Shown here one piece after another: positions 1-5,146 of a stretch of 5,146 nt of DNA. The position numbers and the translations under genes are program-made. Source of the DNA: Bacteroidales bacterium (lineage in GTDB: Bacteria > Bacteroidota > Bacteroidia > Bacteroidales > PUMT01). Position 1 is the first letter of the stretch; each line of letters begins with the position of its first letter. The notes beneath the pieces were generated by a model. It saw only the letters and a program-made list of their open reading frames with translations, had not been told where the DNA came from and ran no database searches. Location of the stretch: assembly GCA_007119075.1 (NCBI GenBank), contig SKQJ01000444.1:1-5146 (forward strand), written 5' to 3'.

Positions 1-1094
1 ATTTCATCGCCTTTCACTTCCAGCTCGTTGCCTTCGTAAAGGGTGATGAGGCGATAGTACAGGGGAAGGTTTTGGAGGCTGAGTTCAATCTCCATATCTT
101 TTCCCGGTATCACCAGGGGGCCGAAATTGTCTTCATTCCAGGGGTAATTTCGATGGAAAGGGAATATGGTATGAATGCCTGAGTACGGGTTTCTGTTTTC
201 ATAACGGTCAACCGATATTACATTGTTCAGCGAATCCATTATTTCAATCATATCGGCGGTCATGGGAATCTCATAGAGGGACCGGTCGGGATTGTATTTC
301 AGATCATGCAGGGAAACATCCATTTCAACGAAAAGCTCGTCATCTATCAGGGTGCCGTCTGTTCTGACAAAATATTCATATTGAATATTTTCGTTTTCAA
401 TCTCGGGCAACCCGTTAATAAATAACCTGCCTCCTGAAATCATCAATGTGTCACCCGGTATGCCTGCGCATCTTTTTACGAAGTTTTCCATTTTGTCAAC
501 GGGCCGGCTTTCCAGATCGAACTGCTCATGAATGAATTCCCTGCCATACTGGCGAATAAGGGCATAGTAGCTCTGATCGGGATGCTGTGCCACGACAGTA
601 TCCCCTTCGGGAAAATGAAAGACTATGATATCATTGTTTTTTATCCGGGTAAGTCCGGCGAGTCTCTTGTATGGCATCCTTATCCAATCAAGATACATCC
701 GGTTTGCGAAGGGAAATGAAAAGGGTGTGTTTGGCAGTTTCGGCCCGTATGCGATCTTGCTGACAAACAGATAATCGCCGGCCAGCAAGGATTTTTCCAT
801 CGAAGATGTTGGAATAGTATATGCCTCGACAAAAAATATCCGGATGAACATGACAAGGAAAACACCAAAAACAACGGCATCAACAAATTCCCTGAGGAAC
901 TTGCTTTTTGTCAGTTTTTTGTTTTTCCAGAACCTCCAGTTTACTTTTTTTGTAACAAACAGGTCGAAAATTATCAGAACTCCCGGAAGAAGCCAGAAAT
1001 TCTGCATCCAGACAGTCCACAGAACATAAAGAACAATAAAAAAGGCGGCTGTCAGATATGCGGGCCTGAGAAATCGTTTTGCCAGGTCATCCAT
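1..1094 (-). CDS. lepB: Signal peptidase I (LepB), C-terminus cut off by window edge
   Basis: This is a membrane-bound serine/lysine protease that removes signal peptides from exported preproteins on the outer face of the inner membrane. The frame is open from an ATG at 1092-1094 to the window edge, giving 364 codons. Hydrophobic segments lie at about residues 12-30, 32-47 and 72-92. The last leads into the nucleophile box IPTSSMEKSL, with the predicted catalytic Ser98 followed by Met99. The general-base box FVKRCAGIPGDTL places the catalytic Lys at residue 207. The third signature, the GDNR..S.DSR box, has not appeared 157 residues later, so it must lie beyond position 1. This spacing exceeds that in E. 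coli LepB and suits the long Bacteroidota form of roughly 470-500 residues. The start is 5 nt after the dapB stop with no Shine-Dalgarno, suggesting co-transcription and coupled translation. The family call is firm from two of three catalytic boxes; protease activity depends on the unseen part. Confidence 0.95.
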   Translation of the reverse strand, partial: MDDLAKRFLRPAYLTAAFFIVLYVLWTVWMQNFWLLPGVLIIFDLFVTKKVNWRFWKNKKLTKSKFLREFVDAVVFGVFLVMFIRIFFVEAYTIPTSSMEKSLLAGDYLFVSKIAYGPKLPNTPFSFPFANRMYLDWIRMPYKRLAGLTRIKNNDIIVFHFPEGDTVVAQHPDQSYYALIRQYGREFIHEQFDLESRPVDKMENFVKRCAGIPGDTLMISGGRLFINGLPEIENENIQYEYFVRTDGTLIDDELFVEMDVSLHDLKYNPDRSLYEIPMTADMIEIMDSLNNVISVDRYENRNPYSGIHTIFPFHRNYPWNEDNFGPLVIPGKDMEIELSLQNLPLYYRLITLYEGNELEVKGDE

Positions 1095-1124
1095 TCGTAT
1101 TATAAATCAAGCAGGTCATCCATT
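1083..1124. repeat. 13-bp direct repeat across the dapB/lepB junction
   Basis: The 13-mer caggtcatccatt occurs exactly at 1083-1095 and again at 1112-1124, 29 bp apart. On the coding strand the shared core is ATGGATGACCTG. One copy encodes MDDL near the DapB C-terminus and the other encodes the first residues (MDDL) of LepB. The offset is not a multiple of three, so the two reading frames are independent. It may be a small local duplication or chance; no function is claimed. Confidence 0.6.
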
Positions 1125-1816
1125 TTGAAAAATCCGGTTTTGTCAACGATGAATTCTGCGGCCAGTAAGGCTCCTGCGGCAAAAACGCTTCTGTCAAGGG
1201 CGCGGTGGCTCAGTTCCAGCACTTCAGTAGCTGATTCATAAGCAACAGTGTGAGTGCCCGGCACTTCTCCCTTTCTTTCTGAAGTTATCTCAAGGATGTT
1301 TCTGTCTTCAACCGGCTCATTTTTCCATCCTGTTTTACGTTCAAGATTTTGCAGAATATCACCGGCGAGCGAGAGGGCGGTGCCGCTGGGGGAGTCTTTC
1401 TTGTGAATGTGATGTATTTCCCTGATGCCGACATCGTACTCAGGAAATTTGTTCATTATGCCGGCCAGCCACTTGTTGATCCTGAACATTATATTAACCC
1501 CGATGCTGAAGTTTGATGCATAGAAAAATGTTTGTTTCTCCGACCGGCACAATTCAACGATTTCGTCAAGTCGCCCGGTCCAGCCAGTGGTGCCGCACAC
1601 GACCGGAACCCTCGCGCTGAAACATGCAGCAATATTGTCGAAGGCCGTTCCCGGGGTCGAAAATTCAATTGCAACCTCTGCTTTTGCCAGACTGTCGGGC
1701 TTGAGAAGATGAAGGCTGTCTTCGTCAATTTTCAGGATCACCTTGTGACCTTTTTTAACGGCAATGGCTTCAATTTCCCTGCCCATTTTTCCGTAGCCGA
1801 TAATAGCGATTTGCAT
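1100..1816 (-). CDS. dapB: 4-hydroxy-tetrahydrodipicolinate reductase (DapB)
   Basis: This cytoplasmic enzyme carries out the NAD(P)H-dependent reduction of hydroxy-tetrahydrodipicolinate in the diaminopimelate/lysine pathway, feeding peptidoglycan and lysine synthesis. The 238-residue product starts with a Rossmann dinucleotide-binding loop GYGKMG (residues 7-12). It continues with FSTPG (52-56), CGTTGW (74-79) and the family signature EIHHIHKKDSPSGTAL (133-148). By alignment to E. coli DapB, His135 and Lys139 match catalytic His159 and Lys163, and Gly145-Thr146 match the substrate-binding pair. GEVPGTHTV (183-191) and HRALDRSVFA (204-213) complete the C-terminal domain. The length is shorter than the ~270 residues of E. 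coli and normal for Bacteroidota. The ATG at 1814-1816 places the Rossmann strand directly at the N-terminus and has no Shine-Dalgarno. It follows the rplT terminator and so probably begins a new transcription unit with lepB. All key residues are present. Confidence 0.97.
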   Translation of the reverse strand: MQIAIIGYGKMGREIEAIAVKKGHKVILKIDEDSLHLLKPDSLAKAEVAIEFSTPGTAFDNIAACFSARVPVVCGTTGWTGRLDEIVELCRSEKQTFFYASNFSIGVNIMFRINKWLAGIMNKFPEYDVGIREIHHIHKKDSPSGTALSLAGDILQNLERKTGWKNEPVEDRNILEITSERKGEVPGTHTVAYESATEVLELSHRALDRSVFAAGALLAAEFIVDKTGFFKMDDLLDL

Positions 1817-1919
1817 AGAAGTGATTTTGTTAAAATGGTTGATCTTCTTTCCCGATGCAAGGCAGCACTGAAGAAATCCGAACCGTACGGGGAGTTACGG
1901 TACCCGGCGATAATTGATC
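1817..1919 (-). promoter_or_regulatory. dapB upstream region with short inverted repeats; promoter not identified
   Basis: This is the stretch between the terminator and the dapB start, so it should hold the dapB promoter. I searched the minus strand for the Bacteroidota pattern (TTTG near -33, TAnnTTTG near -7) and for a sigma-70 type pair and found no convincing match. It does contain a perfect 6-bp inverted repeat, accgta (1882-1887) and tacggt (1896-1901), around an 8-nt loop. There are also two short palindromes, ccgtacgg (1883-1890) and ggtacc (1899-1904). These could form a small RNA hairpin or an operator; neither is established. Confidence 0.35.
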
Positions 1920-1958
1920 AAAAAAAAAGCCCTCTCGTACCGTTAGCAGAGATGGCTT
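1920..1958 (-). terminator. Rho-independent terminator of the thrS-infC-rpmI-rplT operon
   Basis: On the minus strand a stem AAGCC (from 1954-1958), an A.G mismatch and TCTC pair with GAGA and GGCTT around a loop of about 12 nt. An uninterrupted T tract follows immediately; the plus strand shows nine A at 1920-1928, two of which belong to the stem. The stem begins 21 nt after the rplT stop, as expected for the end of this operon. The T tract lies on one side only, so it works for minus-strand transcription. It separates the translation operon from dapB-lepB. Confidence 0.85.
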
Positions 1959-1979
1959 AGATTATTTATTCCAATGGTA

Positions 1980-2327
1980 TTATTGTTTTACCGACTCAAC
2001 CACTGCCTTGAAAGCTTCCGGATGATTCATGGCAAGATCGGCCAGTACTTTCCGGTTCAGTTCAATTCCCTTGCGGTTGACTGCCCCTATGAATTCGGAA
2101 TAGGACATCCCGTGTTCCCTGGCCGCGGCATTTATCCGCTGTATCCAAAGTCCCCGGAAGGTCGATTTCTTCTTTTTACGGTCGCGGTATGCATATTGCA
2201 AACCTTTTTCCACGGCATTTTTTGCCACGGTATATACGTTCTTTCGTCTGCCAAAGTAGCCTTTGGCCTGCTTGAGCACCTTTTTCCTTCTCTGTCTTGA
2301 TGCTACCGCATTAACTGATCTGGGCAT
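1980..2327 (-). CDS. rplT: 50S ribosomal protein bL20
   Basis: bL20 binds 23S rRNA early in assembly of the large ribosomal subunit and, in E. coli and Bacillus, also represses its own operon. The 115-residue protein has the usual family length. It begins MPRSVNAVASRQRRKK, a very basic tail that threads into rRNA. The typical QAKGYFGRRKNVYTVAKNAV stretch comes next, then FRGLWIQRINAAAREHG and the helical C-terminal domain ending ESVKQ, which is the part that binds mRNA in known autoregulation. The ATG at 2325-2327 is the only sensible start. It is preceded by A-rich sequence with no Shine-Dalgarno. It is last in its operon, 95 nt after rpmI and just before the terminator. Confidence 0.98.
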   Translation of the reverse strand: MPRSVNAVASRQRRKKVLKQAKGYFGRRKNVYTVAKNAVEKGLQYAYRDRKKKKSTFRGLWIQRINAAAREHGMSYSEFIGAVNRKGIELNRKVLADLAMNHPEAFKAVVESVKQ

Positions 2328-2422
2328 TTTTTGTTTGATTATGAATGGTCAGCGGTCCGGTTTTCAGACGCTTTAATGGCTGATACACTCAGGTTAATGA
2401 CTGATTTTTGTCTGTCTGCCGG
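2328..2422 (-). promoter_or_regulatory. rpmI-rplT intergenic region with possible RNA structure
   Basis: This 95-nt gap is long for an operon whose other gaps are 20 and 26 nt. It holds a possible hairpin: AGCGGTC (2351-2357) pairs with GACGCT (2367-2372) in six base pairs with one bulged G around a 9-nt loop. It also holds an imperfect 11-bp direct repeat, ttaatggctga (2373-2383) and ttaatgactga (2394-2404), one mismatch apart. L20 is known to control rpmI-rplT expression through mRNA structure in E. coli, and the infC leader in Bacillus. Whether this gap acts that way here is inference, and the structure is weak. Confidence 0.3.
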
Positions 2423-2620
2423 TTACTTGATCGCAAGCATAAGCCTTACGTTCTTTTCGTCGGGCTTGCTGACAAGAGTAGAATAGGTCAGATTCCTTTT
2501 GCGTTTGGTCGTTTTTTTAGTAAGGATATGGCTCTTATAGGCATGCTTCCTTTTAATCTTCCCTGTTCCGGTGAGCGTAAAGCGTTTTTTTGCACCGGAA
2601 TTAGTCTTCATCTTAGGCAT
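2423..2620 (-). CDS. rpmI: 50S ribosomal protein bL35
   Basis: bL35 is a small basic structural protein of the large ribosomal subunit. The 65-residue sequence matches the family over its whole length. The N-terminus MPKMKTNSGAKKRF is the L35 signature, followed by TGTGKIKRKHAYKSHILTKK and a lysine/arginine-rich linker, ending in the conserved-style VRLMLAIK. The ATG at 2618-2620 lies 20 nt after the infC stop. It is preceded by an A/T-rich stretch without a Shine-Dalgarno, typical of Bacteroidota starts. It sits between infC and rplT as in most bacteria, so co-transcription is expected. Nothing is missing or unusual in the protein itself. Confidence 0.98.
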   Translation of the reverse strand: MPKMKTNSGAKKRFTLTGTGKIKRKHAYKSHILTKKTTKRKRNLTYSTLVSKPDEKNVRLMLAIK

Positions 2621-2640
2621 TGAGAAATATATTTTTGTTA

Positions 2641-3210
2641 TTAATTTTTCTTTTTTATTGTCTTTGGGGCAATGAACATTGTCATCCTCTTCCCTTCAAG
2701 TCTCGGAAGCTGTTCAACCCTGCCGTATTCTTCGAGCTCCTGGGCAAATCTGAGAAGCAATATCTCTCCTTTTTCCTTGAATAATATGGTCCTTCCCTTA
2801 AAAAATACAAATGCTTTTATTTTAGATCCCTCTGAAAGGAATTTCTTTGCATGGTTCAATTTGAAATTGAAATCATGCTCATCCGTGTTGGGCCCGAAGC
2901 GAATTTCCTTGATTATAACCTTAACGGTTTTAGCCTTTATCTCCTTTTGTTTTTTCTTCTGCTGATAAAGGAATTTTTGATAATCAATAATTTTACAGAC
3001 CGGCGGATCGGCATTTGGAGAGATTTCCACCAGATCGAGCTCCATTTGATCGGCTAATTTCATCGCTTCCGATATAGGCACAACCCTGGGTTCTTCGATG
3101 TTTTCCCCCACAAGGCGAACCATCCTGGCTTTAATTTTTTCGTTGACCTTGTGTTTTGGCTCCTGTCTGAGCTGTCTTCTCGGACTTCTGGAAAATCTTT
3201 GTACTGCTAT
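2641..3210 (-). CDS. infC: Translation initiation factor IF-3, starting at an AUA codon
   Basis: IF-3 binds the 30S subunit, prevents premature 50S joining and checks the start codon and initiator tRNA. From the AUA at 3208-3210 the product has 189 residues. It has a basic leader, an N-terminal domain from about KHKVNEKIKAR (19-29) through LDLVEISPNADPPVCK, a lysine-rich linker after DYQKFLY (76-82), and a C-terminal domain with KEIRFGPNTDEHD (101-113) and FFKGR (136-140). The only in-frame ATG (3121-3123) falls inside the conserved KIKARMVRLVG segment, so starting there would remove family-conserved sequence. No ATG, GTG or TTG lies between the in-frame stop at 3232-3234 and that point. AUA is preceded at 8 nt by a perfect AAGGAGG and yields MAVQRFSRSPRR, resembling Bacteroidota IF-3 N-termini. 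An AUU at 3133-3135 is the other rare candidate but lacks such a site. Non-AUG starts of infC underlie IF-3 autoregulation in E. coli. Function is certain; the start is very likely. Confidence 0.93.
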   Translation of the reverse strand: MAVQRFSRSPRRQLRQEPKHKVNEKIKARMVRLVGENIEEPRVVPISEAMKLADQMELDLVEISPNADPPVCKIIDYQKFLYQQKKKQKEIKAKTVKVIIKEIRFGPNTDEHDFNFKLNHAKKFLSEGSKIKAFVFFKGRTILFKEKGEILLLRFAQELEEYGRVEQLPRLEGKRMTMFIAPKTIKKKN

Positions 3211-3218
3211 ATTGCTAT

Positions 3219-3225
3219 CCTCCTT
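3219..3225 (-). promoter_or_regulatory. Consensus Shine-Dalgarno sequence of infC
   Basis: The minus strand reads AAGGAGG here (extended AAGAAGGAGG to 3228), matching the 16S rRNA anti-Shine-Dalgarno. It is followed by 8 nt and then the in-frame AUA at 3208-3210. The site falls in the 26-nt gap after the thrS stop. This is the feature that decides the infC start. None of the other visible starts (rpmI, rplT, dapB, lepB) has a comparable sequence. Confidence 0.85.
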
Positions 3226-3236
3226 CTTTAGTTAAA

Positions 3237-5146
3237 CTATTTTTTTACCTGTATATATCTGAAAATTGTCTTATCTATTTCCTTTTTTACAAAGTTAGCA
3301 AATTCCTCAATACTAACCGAACCTTTATCGCCTTCACCCTGCCTTCTTACGGAAACGGTTTCGCTTTCGGCTTCCTTTTCACCCACTATAAGAAGATATG
3401 GTATGCGTTTTAATTCGTTGTCTCTTATTTTTTTGCCGATTTTTTCGCTTCTCAGATCAATCAGGCCGCGAAGATCGTAATTTTTTAGGAAATTTAAAAC
3501 TTTTTCGGCATAATTATTAACTTTTTCACTGATAGGCAGTATAACAAACTGCTCCGGTGTAAGCCAGAGCGGAAATTTGCCTGCGGTATGCTCTATCAGT
3601 ACTGCGACAAATCTCTCCATTGAACCAAAAGGAGCCCGGTGTATCATAACCGGACGATGCTTCTGGTTGTCGGAGCCGGTATATTCAAGATCGAACCTTT
3701 CAGGCAGGTTATAATCGACCTGGATCGTGCCAAGCTGCCATTTCCTGCCGATCGCATCTTTGACCATAAAGTCGAGCTTCGGTCCGTAAAAGGCCGCTTC
3801 GCCGTATTCTATCCTTGCGTCGAGGCCTTTTTCCTGGGTCGCTTCAATTATGGCTTTCTCGGCCTTTTCCCAGTTTTCATCGCTGCCGATGTATTTATCC
3901 CTGTCCTCCGGGTCCCTGAGTGAAATCTGAACCTGAAAATCCTGAAAATCAAGAGCTCCAAAAATAATGTAGATAATATCTATAACCTTGATAAACTCTT
4001 CCTTTAACTGATCCGGCCTGCAAAATATATGAGCGTCATCCTGGGTGAACCCCCTCACTCTTGTCAGGCCATGCAGCTCCCCGCTTTGTTCATAGCGGTA
4101 AACGGTGCCGAATTCGGCCATTCTCACCGGGAGGTCCTTGTATGACCGGGGCTTGAATTTGTAGATCTCGCAATGATGGGGACAGTTCATCGGCTTGAGA
4201 AGGAATTCCTCGCCTTCGGCCGGCGTGCTTATGGGCTGAAAGGACGATTCGCCGTATTTTGCATAATGCCCCGATGTGACATAAAGCTCTTTTTGTCCTA
4301 TATGCGGTGTGATTACCTGCTCATAGCCGTATTCCCTTTGCACCTGTTTGAGGAAGTTCTCAAGCCTTTCCCTAAGCTGTGCACCCTTGGGCAGCCAAAG
4401 CGGCAAACCGGATCCCACCTTCTGCGAAAAAGTGAACAGCTCGAGTTCTTTTCCGATTTTTCTGTGGTCCCTTTCCCTGGCCTCTTCAAGCATTTTAATA
4501 TGCTCTTCCAGCATTTTCTGTTTAGGAAAGCTGACCCCGTATATACGGGTAAGCTGCTTGTTTCTTTCGTTTCCCCTCCAGTAGGCGCCGGCAATATTCA
4601 GCAGCTTGAAAGACCTGATATATCCGGTATCGGGCAGGTGAGGCCCGCGGCATAGATCGGTAAAGTTGCCGTGGGTGTAAAAGGAGATGGTTCCGTCCTC
4701 AAGGTCCTCCAGTAACTCGATCTTATATTCATCGCCCTTTCTGGAAAAATACTCCAGTGCTTCCCTTTTGGGGATCTCTTTGCGGATGTAGGGCTTTTTT
4801 TGCTGTGCGAGCTCCTTCATCTTTTTCTCGATCGCGGACAGGTCGTTTTCAGAAATTGTCCTGCCCCCGAGGTCCACATCATAGTAGAATCCGGTTTCTA
4901 TCGAAGGCCCTATCCCGAACTTAACACCAGGATACAGGGATTCCAGGGCCTCCGCCATAAGATGGGCCGATGAATGCCAGAATGCATGCTGTCCCTCCTC
5001 ATCTTCCCATTTGTTGAATTTTATGCTGGCATCGTGTTCAATAGGCCTGGTCAGATCGTAAACCTCTCCGTTGACAGTGACCGACAGAACTTCCTTTGCG
5101 AGACTGTTGCTGAGGGATCTGGCTATTTCAAGTCCGGTGATCCCGG
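3237..5146 (-). CDS. thrS: Threonyl-tRNA synthetase, N-terminal tip cut off by window edge
   Basis: This cytoplasmic class II synthetase charges tRNA-Thr with threonine and edits mischarged Ser-tRNA-Thr. The frame is open from the window edge to a TAG at 3237-3239, giving 635 visible residues; about 15-17 at the N-terminus are probably missing. In order of visible residues: a TGS domain (GITGLEIA, NGEVYDLTRPI); the editing domain with HSSAH (57-61) and DLCRGPH (163-169); the catalytic core with VGSGLPLWLPKGAQL (motif 1 region) and MNCPHH (319-324); motif 2 RYEQSGELHGLTRVRGFTQ (350-368); and motif 3 HRAPFGSMERF. The predicted zinc ligands are Cys321, His372 and His502. The anticodon-binding domain runs from about 528 to the end. 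The Met at 4956-4958 lies inside the editing motif HSSAHLMAEAL and is not the start. It is followed 26 nt later by infC, the usual order, and any leader regulation lies outside the window. Confidence 0.98.
   Translation of the reverse strand, partial: GITGLEIARSLSNSLAKEVLSVTVNGEVYDLTRPIEHDASIKFNKWEDEEGQHAFWHSSAHLMAEALESLYPGVKFGIGPSIETGFYYDVDLGGRTISENDLSAIEKKMKELAQQKKPYIRKEIPKREALEYFSRKGDEYKIELLEDLEDGTISFYTHGNFTDLCRGPHLPDTGYIRSFKLLNIAGAYWRGNERNKQLTRIYGVSFPKQKMLEEHIKMLEEARERDHRKIGKELELFTFSQKVGSGLPLWLPKGAQLRERLENFLKQVQREYGYEQVITPHIGQKELYVTSGHYAKYGESSFQPISTPAEGEEFLLKPMNCPHHCEIYKFKPRSYKDLPVRMAEFGTVYRYEQSGELHGLTRVRGFTQDDAHIFCRPDQLKEEFIKVIDIIYIIFGALDFQDFQVQISLRDPEDRDKYIGSDENWEKAEKAIIEATQEKGLDARIEYGEAAFYGPKLDFMVKDAIGRKWQLGTIQVDYNLPERFDLEYTGSDNQKHRPVMIHRAPFGSMERFVAVLIEHTAGKFPLWLTPEQFVILPISEKVNNYAEKVLNFLKNYDLRGLIDLRSEKIGKKIRDNELKRIPYLLIVGEKEAESETVSVRRQGEGDKGSVSIEEFANFVKKEIDKTIFRYIQVKK

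Noticed and set aside
1532..1960. 142-codon open frame on the plus strand
   Set aside because: It runs antisense to dapB and the terminator, resembles no family I know, and is best explained as a shadow of dapB.
1817..1979. Possible lysine riboswitch before dapB
   Set aside because: The available leader is only about 100 nt after the terminator and shows none of the multi-helix layout of a lysine aptamer, only short inverted repeats.
2672..3057. Plus-strand open frames opposite infC
   Set aside because: Their hydrophobic, Phe-rich and Leu-rich content is what the complement of the lysine-rich infC coding sequence gives. There is no sign of an independent gene.
3121..3123. ATG giving a 160-residue IF-3
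   Set aside because: It lies inside conserved IF-3 N-terminal sequence, has no Shine-Dalgarno, and would drop 29 residues that align with the family.
4173..4655. 160-codon open frame on the plus strand
   Set aside because: It is entirely antisense to the well-supported thrS catalytic and editing domains and has no recognisable domain.
4956..4958. ATG as the thrS start, giving 573 residues
   Set aside because: It falls within the editing-domain motif HSSAHLMAEAL. The frame stays open upstream with recognisable TGS-domain sequence to the window edge.
1..5146. Mobile element, CRISPR array, tRNA/rRNA or novel defence system
   Set aside because: The window is filled by six conserved housekeeping genes with short gaps. 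No transposase, spaced repeats or structural RNA gene was seen.

Overview
This window reads as ordinary chromosomal housekeeping DNA from a member of the Bacteroidota (Bacteroidetes). Three things support that: the style of the proteins (a ~240-residue DapB, an L35 and an IF-3 with Bacteroidota-like sequence, and a LepB with a very long insertion), the dapB-lepB neighbourhood, and the A/T-rich translation start regions without Shine-Dalgarno sequences at all visible genes except infC. I assign it at phylum level only.

All genes are on the minus strand, so transcription runs from high to low coordinates. From right to left: (i) thrS, threonyl-tRNA synthetase, missing only about its first 15-17 residues beyond position 5146; (ii) infC, translation initiation factor IF-3, which I start at an AUA codon (3208-3210) behind a perfect Shine-Dalgarno sequence, not at the later internal AUG; (iii) rpmI (ribosomal protein bL35); (iv) a 95-nt gap with possible RNA structure; (v) rplT (bL20); (vi) a clear Rho-independent terminator (1920-1958) closing this translation operon; (vii) a ~100-nt region with short inverted repeats; (viii) dapB, dihydrodipicolinate reductase; (ix) lepB, signal peptidase I, starting 5 nt after dapB and running off the left end before its last catalytic motif.

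thrS-infC-rpmI-rplT is one of the most conserved bacterial gene clusters and supplies the translation machinery. In E. coli it is autoregulated by IF-3 (through a non-AUG infC start) and by L20. dapB and lepB look like a second transcription unit joining lysine/diaminopimelate synthesis with protein export. No mobile element, CRISPR array, tRNA, rRNA or unknown gene was seen, and no stretch over 300 bases lacks a gene. The most interesting signal is the infC initiation region: an AUA start with a consensus Shine-Dalgarno in a genome that otherwise appears not to use one. I see no evidence of a previously undescribed multi-gene system.
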